39,728 nucleotides of DNA, taken from NCBI GenBank assembly GCA_903872185.1, contig CAIQJL010000159.1, positions 1 to 39,728 on the forward strand, given 5' to 3'. The stretch's first letter is position 1. Every line of letters starts with the position of its first letter. The notes under the pieces were generated by a model. It made no database searches. It was not told where the DNA came from and saw only the letters and a program-made list of their open reading frames with translations. The stretch is from an uncultured Bacteroidota bacterium (GTDB taxonomy: Bacteria; Bacteroidota; Bacteroidia; Bacteroidales; GWA2-32-17). This document shows positions 16,619 to 25,233 of the stretch, in pieces. The position numbers and the translations under genes are program-made.

Positions 16619-18709
16619 TTATACTTTCCAAGTCTTAGTATATGCTGAACCTACTACACCTTTTTTGCAAAGTTTAGTAGTCATAAAATCTCCAGAATGT
16701 TTTGCTTGTACAGAAATTGCATCAGCTAAAGTAGCTTTACAAGAATTCTGAATGCAAGCCATGATCGCCTTTCTCGCATCAGTTATTGTTTCATCTTCCA
16801 TATTATCAAGTCCTGAAATTTCAGTTGGAATATCTAAAATGCAATTTTCATTTAATTCACGTTTTTTCAATCCATGATCAGCATCTGAAGCTAATTTCCA
16901 TGCCATTTTTATTGAATCTTCCATATTTCCTGCATAATCTGTTAACCAGCCCTTAGCATCTTTTGCTTTTACTGATTTTCCGGATAGAATAAAATATAGG
17001 AAATTTTTATAATTAGTAGAATTCATTTTCCTTAGTGGCCAATGACAACCTTCCATTCCAGGAATTACAGGAAGCGTAACTTCTGGCATTCCTAGTGATG
17101 CATTTTCTTCGGCAACTAAGTAATGACAATGTACCATTAATTCTAAGAATCCACCCAAACAACGTTTGCCATTAATAAAACCTACTGAAGTTTTAAAGTC
17201 AGAATTTAAACGACGTGCAGTAACTGACCATGCTTTGCTTAGTTCAATACCAATATTTGCATCTTCAATTGCAGGGAAAAATTCAGTTGTATCGGCACCA
17301 ACCATTTGCGTTGAAATATGAAAGTCGCCAGTAACAATTACATTTTCTATATTGTTAGATTTTAACCAGTCAATTGCTCTATTTAATTCAGCATTTACAT
17401 CATGATTGTAACTTTCGCGATTAATTGAAATAACACCAACCTTACCATCATGCTCAGCATTTACATATAATTGTTGCCATTCTGGCGAATCAATTTTGTC
17501 ATATACTTCAGGATACCATGCTTGTTTTGCAGCTTCTGGATGAAGTTTATGATAATTGTTAACTATCTTTTTCACTTCAGCAGCACCTAAATTACGGGTA
17601 ACAGCAAGAACTCCTTTACTGAATTGTGCACATAATTCGCCAATTAAATTCATTTGTGAAAGATGTGAACGATTTTCGTGTAACATTATACTTGTCATTT
17701 GGAAAAGCGGACCAAGTATCCATGAATTGAATTCAGCAATTTCTTCTTCATTCATCGACCAGTCAACCATTGGTCTAAAGTGATCAAGCGGATACCAATT
17801 CATTCCACCATCTTTCTTTTCAACTAAAATATCGGTTGGTGTAAATAATTCTCCATAATGTTGACTTAAATGATGTAAACAAGACCAAGTTAAGAAAGTT
17901 GCGCCGGCTGCACCAATAGCATCATGTGCTCTGAATGGATTTGGACCATAAAATTTACGAATATATTTATCTGTTTTCCAGAAAGGCATATTGGTTGCCT
18001 CATTAAATCTTGATGCTGCAAGTGTAAGTCCGCAGAATAAAACATCGAGCACAAATGCCCAGTTATCGCTAACCTGCATAGGAATTAAACCCAATGCCCA
18101 AAGTAGTTTAGAACTTGCAGAAGGTTTTGGTTCAACAATTTCCCATATTTTATTTACTTCATGAGGAAATGCAGGATGGGCAATTCCAACACCTAATTGA
18201 GAACTTGGAAATCCAGATGTTACTGACCAAATATCAATATCTGGAAAATTCTCTCTGAATGTTTTATAATGTTCTTTTTTAATATCAAGTATTTCAGGAA
18301 TTGCTTCGAGTAAAAATTTTGGGTTATGTGTTGCTAATCCTTTAGGAAGAGTTTTTCCATCATAAGAATATTTTATAATGTTACCCATAACTTTATTGGC
18401 ATTTCCTTTACCAAATGCTTTTACAAGACCTGGATATTGTTTTGCAATACCATCTGGAACACCAGGAAAATCGAGTGCTACAATTGGAATTCCAAAAGGC
18501 TCAAGTCTTGATCCAAGCTGCATAGTTTTTCCAGCACCAACTATTCCATTAGCTCCTGAAATAACCAATGCTCCTCTGTTATCAGCTTTTCCAAAAATTT
18601 GTTCTACTAATTCCTCAGCTGTTACAGGTAATTTTCCATTCTGAAATATTTCAAATACAGAACCTAATCCTAAGGTCTGTAATGTTGACGATCTCATTTG
18701 ATTTATCAT
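16619..18709 (-). CDS. 3-hydroxyacyl-CoA dehydrogenase/enoyl-CoA hydratase fusion (dehydrogenase first)
   Basis: This 696-residue protein has an N-terminal Rossmann domain (SGANGIVGAGKTMQLG at 51-66, an altered GxGxxG), then the dehydrogenase catalytic region with TSGFPSS, H178 (IAHPAFP) and E190 (KIWEIVE). The position normally filled by asparagine in PGFIVNR is D222 here. Residues about 420-620 form a crotonase domain with CLGGFLEL (E523) and GMPEVTL (E543), matching both catalytic glutamates of hydratases. The order is opposite to FadB. Likely role: oxidise 3-hydroxypimelyl-CoA to 3-oxopimelyl-CoA, and hydrate crotonyl-CoA or a related enoyl-CoA in the lower pathway. A GGAGGA ribosome site precedes the ATG. 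It is the last gene of the island, 21 bases after the thiolase. Confidence 0.75.
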   Translation of the reverse strand: MINQMRSSTLQTLGLGSVFEIFQNGKLPVTAEELVEQIFGKADNRGALVISGANGIVGAGKTMQLGSRLEPFGIPIVALDFPGVPDGIAKQYPGLVKAFGKGNANKVMGNIIKYSYDGKTLPKGLATHNPKFLLEAIPEILDIKKEHYKTFRENFPDIDIWSVTSGFPSSQLGVGIAHPAFPHEVNKIWEIVEPKPSASSKLLWALGLIPMQVSDNWAFVLDVLFCGLTLAASRFNEATNMPFWKTDKYIRKFYGPNPFRAHDAIGAAGATFLTWSCLHHLSQHYGELFTPTDILVEKKDGGMNWYPLDHFRPMVDWSMNEEEIAEFNSWILGPLFQMTSIMLHENRSHLSQMNLIGELCAQFSKGVLAVTRNLGAAEVKKIVNNYHKLHPEAAKQAWYPEVYDKIDSPEWQQLYVNAEHDGKVGVISINRESYNHDVNAELNRAIDWLKSNNIENVIVTGDFHISTQMVGADTTEFFPAIEDANIGIELSKAWSVTARRLNSDFKTSVGFINGKRCLGGFLELMVHCHYLVAEENASLGMPEVTLPVIPGMEGCHWPLRKMNSTNYKNFLYFILSGKSVKAKDAKGWLTDYAGNMEDSIKMAWKLASDADHGLKKRELNENCILDIPTEISGLDNMEDETITDARKAIMACIQNSCKATLADAISVQAKHSGDFMTTKLCKKGVVGSAYTKTWKV

Positions 18710-18730
18710 AATTTTTCCTCCAATTCTTTG

Positions 18731-19927
18731 TTATGAAACTCTAAAAATACCTGCAGTACCAACGTCGCCGGCTGCACAACCAAAAACTAATACATAACCA
18801 CCACCTAAATCAACAGCTTCTTCTAATGCTTCGATTATAATTCTGGTTAAGGTTGGTGCTTGTGGATGTCCCCATACAAGAGAACAACCAGTGTTATTCA
18901 TTTTTGCCCAATCATAATTCATTGTTTTTGCAAAAATTGCATCATTTACAGCAAAAGGATTGTGATTCTTAACAACTTTCATATCATTCATTGTTAATCC
19001 TGTGCGTTGAAGTAATTTTTGAACTGCCATACCAGGTGCTTCAGGCATTAACCCAGGTAATGTACGAACATCAACTTTGGCAATAAATTCGATATTAATT
19101 TCTGGTCTAGAGCTTAGCTCTTTTGACTTTTCTGGAGATGCAACAAGCAAAGTAGCCATTCCATCAGCAGCATGAGTTTGCGTGCCAGATGTTATACAAG
19201 TATCTAATTCTCTTTGGTCAGTTAATGTTTGTAAAGAAATCTCTCGAACCCCAATATCTTCGTTAATAGTACCAAGAAGTTTTCCTTGAACATTTAATAC
19301 ATCAAATGAAAAAAGAACTCTGTCAAGAAATCCAGAATTTTTTGCGTTAAAATATTGTTTATATCTGAGATATGTTAATTCATCAACTTCTTTTTTATCT
19401 ATTTTATATTTACGAGCTGCTAAACCAGCAGTAGCCATCATTGTTCCACCAGTTGAAGGATCGAAGTTGAAATTATCCCAAACATCAGCTATAACCTCAG
19501 TTCTTCTATATGAACGTCGCTCTGGAAAAACTCCAACTGGTGAATCACTTGTTCTGTCAAATGTTAAAACACCTGCAACATCATATGATTTTGAATTTAC
19601 TTCAGAGCCTGCAATAATTACTGAACTTAATCCAGTAGCACATGCTTGTTCCATTTGAAATCCAGGAATTCTTTGTCCCATGCAACTTGCAACAGCTGGT
19701 CCGTTCCAGAATTTCCAATGCCAGGGAATTGTTGATCCTATAACAAGATACTCAAGTTCTTTACGTGAAACTTTTCTTTTCCCTAAAATATTAGCCATTG
19801 CTTCACCAGCAAATTGACCTATGTTTACTTCTGCCAAAGGCGATGTTTGCCATGCAGGAAAGTAACTACTTCCCCATGTCCCGTAAGGAATTCTCGCATT
19901 TGGAAACATTGATTCGACTACTTTCAT
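18731..19927 (-). CDS. Thiolase family acyl-CoA acyltransferase
   Basis: This 398-residue thiolase has nucleophile C96 in EQACATG, H322 in a NHNPFA motif (in place of NEAFA), H354 in GHPQAP (normally GHPIGASG) and C384 in FGCAAGDVG. The catalytic Cys/His/His/Cys set is therefore present, while the loops are of the divergent SCP-x/archaeal sort. In this context it most likely cleaves 3-oxopimelyl-CoA with CoA to glutaryl-CoA and acetyl-CoA. The start is fixed by an unusually good AAGGAGG six bases before the ATG. Neighbours are the activator ATPase (66 bases upstream) and the dehydrogenase/hydratase fusion (21 bases downstream). Substrate assignment is inference. Confidence 0.8.
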   Translation of the reverse strand: MKVVESMFPNARIPYGTWGSSYFPAWQTSPLAEVNIGQFAGEAMANILGKRKVSRKELEYLVIGSTIPWHWKFWNGPAVASCMGQRIPGFQMEQACATGLSSVIIAGSEVNSKSYDVAGVLTFDRTSDSPVGVFPERRSYRRTEVIADVWDNFNFDPSTGGTMMATAGLAARKYKIDKKEVDELTYLRYKQYFNAKNSGFLDRVLFSFDVLNVQGKLLGTINEDIGVREISLQTLTDQRELDTCITSGTQTHAADGMATLLVASPEKSKELSSRPEINIEFIAKVDVRTLPGLMPEAPGMAVQKLLQRTGLTMNDMKVVKNHNPFAVNDAIFAKTMNYDWAKMNNTGCSLVWGHPQAPTLTRIIIEALEEAVDLGGGYVLVFGCAAGDVGTAGIFRVS

Positions 19928-19993
19928 TTTGTGCCTCCTTATTGATTATTAATATTTTTTTTAGTTATTTTATTTTTTTGTTTATTCGTTATT

Positions 19994-20734
19994 CTAATTT
20001 AGAAGTACGCAACCGTATGCAGCTAAAAATTGAGATTTTGCTGGACTATCACATTTAGGAAATCTCTTTTTGAATAAGTCTACAATTAATGGATGATTAT
20101 CTGGAATACCGCCTGTAATAACTAAAAAATCTTCTACTGGCGATAATTCAACACTTCTATCAATAACGGAATTGTAAATGCCAAGAATAATATTTGGCAT
20201 TGTAGAACCTTTTTTAATCATTCCCACAATTTCTGAAACTGCAAACACTGTGCAGTAACTATTTATTTTTGTTTCTTCTGTAGCTTGTTTTGCAAATGAG
20301 GTAAATTCTTCTGCTGAGATATCTAGTCTAAATGCAATTTCTTCAATAAAAGAACCAGTGCCAGCAGCACATTTGCGATTCATCTTAAATTTATCTACCT
20401 GGCCAGTCTCACCAACAGTAACGTATTTAGTATCCTGACCACCGATATCAATAATTGAACATTTTTTATTGTAATGATTGAAAACTGCTTTTGCAAGAGC
20501 AATAATTTCTGAGTTAGAGACAAAAGGAATTTTTAATTCTTCACGTCCGTATCCACAGGTAAATACCGGATATTGAATTTCATGGTCAACCGAAAATTTG
20601 TCAATTATTTTTTGCGCTGCTTTATTGAAATCGAATCCAGTACGTGTTAAATGATAATCAATAATTTTATTGTTTTCATCAACCAAAACGCCTTTGGTGA
20701 AAGAAGAGCCAAGATCGATTCCTATGCGATACAT
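19994..20734 (-). CDS. BadF/BcrA/HgdC-type activator ATPase
   Basis: The predicted 246-residue protein has the ASKHA fold motifs: IGIDLGSSFTKG at the N-terminus, IDIGGQDTKYV (95-105), and KCAAGTGSF with C122, plus NSYCTVFAVSE with C161. These two cysteines match those that hold the [4Fe-4S] cluster between the subunits of HgdC. The family hydrolyses ATP to push a low-potential electron onto a 2-hydroxyacyl-CoA dehydratase, class I benzoyl-CoA reductase or double-cubane partner. The start was set at the second methionine (20734), because MYRIGIDLG is the normal opening and the upstream 12 residues fall in a repeat. Its partner is the HgdB-like protein immediately upstream. Confidence 0.88.
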   Translation of the reverse strand: MYRIGIDLGSSFTKGVLVDENNKIIDYHLTRTGFDFNKAAQKIIDKFSVDHEIQYPVFTCGYGREELKIPFVSNSEIIALAKAVFNHYNKKCSIIDIGGQDTKYVTVGETGQVDKFKMNRKCAAGTGSFIEEIAFRLDISAEEFTSFAKQATEETKINSYCTVFAVSEIVGMIKKGSTMPNIILGIYNSVIDRSVELSPVEDFLVITGGIPDNHPLIVDLFKKRFPKCDSPAKSQFLAAYGCVLLN

Positions 20735-20746
20735 AAAGTTGATTTT

Positions 20747-20837
20747 TGCCACAAATTCACTAAGGCACAAAAAATCACTAAAGTAAATTTAGCAACTAGT
20801 AATTTGTGAAATTTAGTGTTTTTGCGTTTTAGTGGCA
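20747..20837. repeat. Degenerate CACAAA-type inverted repeat
   Basis: Arms beginning TGCCACAAATTCACTAAGGC and ending TTTTGCGTTTTAGTGGCA pair imperfectly over about 35 bases each. The wording (CACAAA...CACTAAGGCAC) resembles a dispersed hairpin element common in Bacteroidota intergenic DNA. It fills the gap between the HgdB-like gene and its ATPase. Confidence 0.65.
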
Positions 20838-20841
20838 TAAT

Positions 20842-22080
20842 TTATTTTCTTGATGATAATTGTTTAATAAATGTTTCGATCGCGATTAAGCTTTGTTCTT
20901 CACTATAACAACGTGAATCACATAAATCTCCATTGATTTCTAAGAATGGAATTTTGTTTTTATCATTTAATCTGTTTTGTAATCCAAAGCGATTGTTTGA
21001 ATTTCGTCCACAGGTTTTTGCATCATGATAAATAATACCATCTATAGAAAAATCTATCATTAATTTCTCTAGAACATTTTGCTTTGCATCGTCAGACCTT
21101 ACAATAAATAATTTACAATATGCAATTGCTGAAGATTCAAAAGGATCTTTTGGGTCAAGGTCGTCAAATACCCAGCTATTGCAATATGTTGAAGCAACAA
21201 CGCAAGTATCCATTCCTGCAAAAAGTTTTGACATACTGCTGAGTTTATACCATAATGGCATTCCGTCCCAGTATAATCTTAGTTTTTCACTTGGAATAGA
21301 GCTAATATTATTTTTAATTCTATTTTCAAGTTCAGCAAGAAGAATTTTGTAATAATCAACAGCATATTGGGTACCACGCATTATAACAATAGGTCCCATA
21401 TGAATTGCAGAATCAAAAAAGTTAATAGGAGATGGTTTGTGTTTTGCTGTTTCCAATACTTTTCGCCATAAAACACATCCTTCGTGTGACAATCTAACAG
21501 TTTCGCGGAATTTTTCTAAATCAAATTTTTGAGTAGCAACTTTTTCTAATTCTGGAACTAGATCTTTAAATTGATTTGCAATTCCGTTTATTATGCTCGG
21601 TGTTAATTCATTTATCCAAAGCGGAGTGTTTACCCCAAGTATTGGAACTTTAAAATGTTTTGCATAATACATAAACCAATCACCAACTTCGTGGCATTGA
21701 TTAGTGTTATAAACTAAAATATCGGGTTTGGGAACCGATTTAAATCCACTTTTTTGAAGTGGTGTTTCGTTTTGTAAAAATGCACCAATGTCAGCTGTTA
21801 AGTATGAACAAATATCAGGTGAATAGCCATGAGCAACAGCAGTTGGAATATATTTATCTGCTAATTTTGAAGCTCCTAACATTGCGCCGTGATTCTCAGG
21901 AAAGTAAACTTCAAAACCCATGGAATATAAAAGCTCTGCAGGTCCAACGCTTGTGCACCATGCAATTTTTTTATTTCCAGTTTCAGTAGCAATTCTTAGA
22001 CGAGAAAAATAATCGTCCATAGTTTTCCGTAAAGCATTTACGGATTGCAATTTTGCTACTTCTTTAATTTCTGAACTCAT
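20842..22080 (-). CDS. HgdB/BcrC-family 2-hydroxyacyl-CoA dehydratase or benzoyl-CoA-reductase-like subunit
   Basis: This 412-residue protein has the HgdB/BcrC/DCCP framework: WCTSVGPAELL (C42), FPENHGAMLGA, GYSPDICSYLTADIGAF (C91), VYNTNQCHEVGDWF (C129), and a C-terminal HDAKTCGRN (C357) and GDLCDSRCYSEEQ (C387, C391). C42, C91 and C129 are in the usual cluster-ligand positions; the late cysteines are candidates for a larger cluster. Class I benzoyl-CoA reductase and HgdAB need two different such subunits, but only one is present. It may therefore act as a homodimer, as in double-cubane proteins. The substrate is unknown. It sits 20 bases after dch and 107 bases before its ATPase gene. Confidence 0.8.
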   Translation of the reverse strand: MSSEIKEVAKLQSVNALRKTMDDYFSRLRIATETGNKKIAWCTSVGPAELLYSMGFEVYFPENHGAMLGASKLADKYIPTAVAHGYSPDICSYLTADIGAFLQNETPLQKSGFKSVPKPDILVYNTNQCHEVGDWFMYYAKHFKVPILGVNTPLWINELTPSIINGIANQFKDLVPELEKVATQKFDLEKFRETVRLSHEGCVLWRKVLETAKHKPSPINFFDSAIHMGPIVIMRGTQYAVDYYKILLAELENRIKNNISSIPSEKLRLYWDGMPLWYKLSSMSKLFAGMDTCVVASTYCNSWVFDDLDPKDPFESSAIAYCKLFIVRSDDAKQNVLEKLMIDFSIDGIIYHDAKTCGRNSNNRFGLQNRLNDKNKIPFLEINGDLCDSRCYSEEQSLIAIETFIKQLSSRK

Positions 22081-22100
22081 GCTTTAATTGTTTTTTAAAA

Positions 22101-22874
22101 TTAACAATTTTTCCACTCAGCTTTTCTTTTTTCCATGAAAGAATTAATTCCTTCATTAGCATCATTAGTTTCCATCAAGTCTTTTACAAAAAGATTATGA
22201 AAAACAGGAAGATTTTTTAACATAAAATAGTCAAATGATGCTCTTGCTGCCTTAGTTGCATAACGTAATGAAATTGCAGATTTAGGACAAATATTTTTTA
22301 TTATCCATGCTTCAACTTCACGTTCTAAAGTTTCTTTATCTTCGAATACTTCATTTAAAAGACCAATGTTTTTAGCTTCTTCTGCATTAATTATTTTTCC
22401 AGTAATCAAAAGTTCTTCAGCTCTTGCATTTCCAATTTTTAAAGGCAGCATTATTGATGCTGGAGGTGCAAAAACACCTAACACAATTTCTGGCTGACCT
22501 AGTTTAGCTGTTTTGTCTGCAAAAAGGAAATTACACATTAATGGTAATTCGAGTCCACCGCCTAAGCATTGGCCAGAAATTTTAGCCATTGTAGGAATAT
22601 GTAAATCAAGAAGTGTAAAAAATATTTTGTGAAATGTTGTAAGCATTTCATCAGCTTTTTCTTTAGTGTGTTCCTCAACACTTGCACCGAAAGAAAAGTT
22701 TTTTCCTGCTCCTTCAAAAGTAATAAGTTTAATGTTATTATTTGTTTTGAAAGATTGAAGCAAAGGAATTAACTCATTCATCATAATATTGTCAAGAACA
22801 TTTCCTTTACCATCGTCAAGAATGATTCTTGCAACAGAATTATCGTGAGTGTACTCTACTTTTATTTTTTGCAT
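22101..22874 (-). CDS. dch: Cyclohexa-1,5-diene-1-carbonyl-CoA hydratase
   Basis: This 257-residue crotonase-family protein carries FSFGASVEEH (around 60-69), a stretch characteristic of dienoyl-CoA hydratases of benzoyl-CoA degradation, then CLGGGLELPL for the oxyanion hole and GQPEIVLGVFAPPAS. It would hydrate the diene made by benzoyl-CoA reductase to 6-hydroxycyclohex-1-ene-1-carbonyl-CoA. The immediate neighbours are oah (47 bases upstream) and the HgdB-like gene. The gene set makes this a firmer call than the sequence alone. A more general enoyl-CoA hydratase is the alternative. Confidence 0.85.
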   Translation of the reverse strand: MQKIKVEYTHDNSVARIILDDGKGNVLDNIMMNELIPLLQSFKTNNNIKLITFEGAGKNFSFGASVEEHTKEKADEMLTTFHKIFFTLLDLHIPTMAKISGQCLGGGLELPLMCNFLFADKTAKLGQPEIVLGVFAPPASIMLPLKIGNARAEELLITGKIINAEEAKNIGLLNEVFEDKETLEREVEAWIIKNICPKSAISLRYATKAARASFDYFMLKNLPVFHNLFVKDLMETNDANEGINSFMEKRKAEWKNC

Positions 22875-22921
22875 TTCTTATGAATTACTAATTTAACAAA
22901 ATGTAATATTATATTTATTAC

Positions 22922-24016
22922 TTAGTCTTTTTTATAATTTGGAGATGTAACTTTTATTAATTCGTCATTCCATTCGTGACCTTTTGCTAGCATCTGACGA
23001 AGTTTAACAAAGTCTACCTCACGGTTTTCTTTTGGTCCTTCGTTGAAAGCACGGAATCCGGCTTTACCTTCGGTCATCATGTTTAATGCTAACCAATCTC
23101 TGTGACCTTCTTTATTAATATCCCATAAATTTAATTTATGAATACGAAGAGTGTTTATTGTTTTGCTTAAACAGTTTGGCATTGTATAAAGCAATTTGGT
23201 GCAATATTTATCAACAACTTCATCTAATGCAGTTAAATCAATTGTACCAGATTTCATAATTTCTTTTCCTTTTGCTAAATCTTCACCCTTTTTTGATTTT
23301 CCATATACAAGCTGTCCTTTATCGTCAACCCATTTATCAACTACCACCATGGGATTTGCAACATATTCGCCATTTACTTTTAAAGCAGGAACAACTTCAG
23401 TAAGTAATCCAAATCTTAAAGCTTCGTGAGCTGACCAAGGTTCACAAACGGTACATGAAAACATTGCATTTTCAATACCAACATAAAGTGGTAAAAAGTC
23501 TGTAGCACCTCCGATAGGAGCACTTCCGTGTTTAGGTCCGGCCTGGCCAAAACGAGCTAAATCCGAAGCAATTGAAAAATCGCAAGCCATTCCAATTTCC
23601 TGACCACCGCCGATTCTCATTCCGTTTACACGGCAAATAACTGGCTTATCATGCATCAATATTGATGAAACCATATCATTGAATATTCGCATATACTGTT
23701 TATATTCCTGTGGATTTCCTGCATAATATTCTGCATATTCTTTAGTGTTACCGCCTGTACAGAACGCTTTGTCGCCAACACCTGTAAAAACAACAGCAAC
23801 TACACTGCGATCGTTTGAAGATTCGCGCATAGCAAGAATTACTTCTTTTACTGCACTTGTAGTATAAGAGTTATACTGAGAAGGATTGTTAAGAAATATC
23901 CATGCATTAAATAAACCTTCTATTATATTTCCTTGGTTATCTTTTGCTGGACGTTTTTCGTAAATAATTTCTTTGTAAGTTGTTTCAACTAAATTGTGGC
24001 TTGATAATCCTGACAT
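22922..24016 (-). CDS. oah: 6-oxocyclohex-1-ene-1-carbonyl-CoA hydrolase (BamA/Oah)
   Basis: This 364-residue crotonase-family protein is longer than normal hydratases and carries the ring-hydrolase hallmarks: KRPAKDNQGNIIEGLFNAWI, NPSQYNSYTT, GDKAFCTGGNTKEY, NGMRIGGGQEIGMACDFSIA and FGQAGPKHGSAPIGGATDFLP. It adds water to the double bond and opens the ring of 6-oxocyclohex-1-ene-1-carbonyl-CoA to give 3-hydroxypimelyl-CoA. This family is a recognised marker gene of anaerobic aromatic degradation. It lies between had and dch, and a pair of GC-rich hairpins (24060-24137) separates it from had. Confidence 0.95.
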   Translation of the reverse strand: MSGLSSHNLVETTYKEIIYEKRPAKDNQGNIIEGLFNAWIFLNNPSQYNSYTTSAVKEVILAMRESSNDRSVVAVVFTGVGDKAFCTGGNTKEYAEYYAGNPQEYKQYMRIFNDMVSSILMHDKPVICRVNGMRIGGGQEIGMACDFSIASDLARFGQAGPKHGSAPIGGATDFLPLYVGIENAMFSCTVCEPWSAHEALRFGLLTEVVPALKVNGEYVANPMVVVDKWVDDKGQLVYGKSKKGEDLAKGKEIMKSGTIDLTALDEVVDKYCTKLLYTMPNCLSKTINTLRIHKLNLWDINKEGHRDWLALNMMTEGKAGFRAFNEGPKENREVDFVKLRQMLAKGHEWNDELIKVTSPNYKKD

Positions 24017-24059
24017 AGTTATTTATTTTTAAGTTGTTATTATTTTATTTAGTTTTTAA

Positions 24060-24137
24060 GCCCGTGTCTTCGACTCCGCTCAGACTGACGGGCAATCAGT
24101 CATCCTGAGCGTCCGCCGCGGCTGATCGAAGGATGAC
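24060..24137. repeat. GC-rich double hairpin between had and oah
   Basis: GCCCGT (24060-24065) pairs with ACGGGC (24088-24093), and GTCATCCT (24099-24106) pairs with AGGATGAC (24130-24137). The GC content is far above the neighbourhood, and the wording (TCATCCTGAGCG...CGAAGGATGAC) is that of dispersed palindromes. In the transcript it could stabilise or separate the had and oah messages. Confidence 0.7.
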
Positions 24138-24138
24138 T

Positions 24139-25200
24139 TTATTTAAAATCCGGAACTAATACTGAACGTTTTTTATATTTGTGTTCCAGAGTATTTTTAA
24201 ATACTTCATTAATTTGTGACATTGGAAATGTTTCTACAAAATCATGAATTTTTAATTTACCAGAAGCAATTAATTCAACTACTTCAGGGTATAATTCAGG
24301 TTTGCAACCCCATGTTCCAATTACTTTTGCATCAAATGCCATTAAGTTACTTAAACGAACTTCTGGTTTTTCCATTGTAAATCCAACAATAGACAGAGTA
24401 GATGTATAAGTTATTAAATTATATCCTAATTCTTGTCCCGCTTTTGTTCCAGAAACTTCAAATATTTTCCAGCCATAACGTGATACTCCAAGAGTTTTTG
24501 TTATTTCTCTAATTTGTTCTTTTACTGCTTTAATATCTAATCCTTTTACATTTAATGTTGCATCTATACCATTAGCTTTTGCAGAATTTAATTTATCATC
24601 GTCAATATCTAAAGCCAAAACTTTTGCTCCCATAATTTTTGCAATTAGAGCAGCATAAACACCAACCCCACCAATTCCAATAACAATAGCTAAATCGCCA
24701 CTTTCAAGTTCAGATTTTTTAATAACCTGATAAGGTGTTGATATAGCGTCAGCAATTACTGCAAGTTGTTCTAAAGTGTAGTTATCAAGAATCTTTTCGG
24801 GAACTGGACATAAATATTTTGAAGGAACTTTTATATGTGATGCAAACCCACCATGGAAATCGTTACCTGGCATTAGTTGTTTTTGGCACATATTGCTACG
24901 TCCTTTTTTACAAAGTTCGCATTCGCCACAAGGTAAAACTGCAGGAATAATTACTTTTTTACCAATCCATTCTGATGGTCCGGCAATTACTTCACCTGAA
25001 ATTTCATGACCTAATGTTAACGGCAATTCTTTTTTTGTTTTTACTCCAAAATGCCAAAAACTTAAATCGGTATGACAAACTCCACAACCAGCAATTTTAA
25101 CTAATGCTTCGCCTTCAGCTAATTCAGGAAACGCACTTTCAACTAATTTAAAATCGGCTTTTAATTCTGTCATTTGCCATGAATACATCTTTCCTTCCAT
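24139..25200 (-). CDS. had: 6-hydroxycyclohex-1-ene-1-carbonyl-CoA dehydrogenase
   Basis: This 353-residue zinc alcohol dehydrogenase has catalytic-zinc residues in GCGVCHTD (C42 and H43) and GHE (H65, E66), structural-zinc cysteines C91, C94, C97 and C105, and an NAD fold with GIGGVGVYAALIAK near residue 175. YSWQMTELKADFKL and SFWHFGVKTKKELP match the Had/BamQ type. It would oxidise 6-hydroxycyclohex-1-ene-1-carbonyl-CoA with NAD+. Translation may instead start at the second methionine (25188), which follows an in-frame GGAAGG. The gene is 33 bases after the ketopantoate-reductase-family gene. Confidence 0.88.
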   Translation of the reverse strand: MEGKMYSWQMTELKADFKLVESAFPELAEGEALVKIAGCGVCHTDLSFWHFGVKTKKELPLTLGHEISGEVIAGPSEWIGKKVIIPAVLPCGECELCKKGRSNMCQKQLMPGNDFHGGFASHIKVPSKYLCPVPEKILDNYTLEQLAVIADAISTPYQVIKKSELESGDLAIVIGIGGVGVYAALIAKIMGAKVLALDIDDDKLNSAKANGIDATLNVKGLDIKAVKEQIREITKTLGVSRYGWKIFEVSGTKAGQELGYNLITYTSTLSIVGFTMEKPEVRLSNLMAFDAKVIGTWGCKPELYPEVVELIASGKLKIHDFVETFPMSQINEVFKNTLEHKYKKRSVLVPDFK

Positions 25201-25233
25201 ATTTTAATATTTATTTGTGTTATATGTTATAGT

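Noticed and set aside
20735-20770. Longer N-terminus of the activator ATPase (MCLSEFVAKINF)
   Set aside because: The extra residues lie in the hairpin repeat region, and family members begin directly with the IGIDLG strand.
19994-22080. Class I (ATP-dependent, BcrABCD) benzoyl-CoA reductase
   Set aside because: Only one BcrB/C-type and one BcrA/D-type gene are present, and a full class II set lies upstream.
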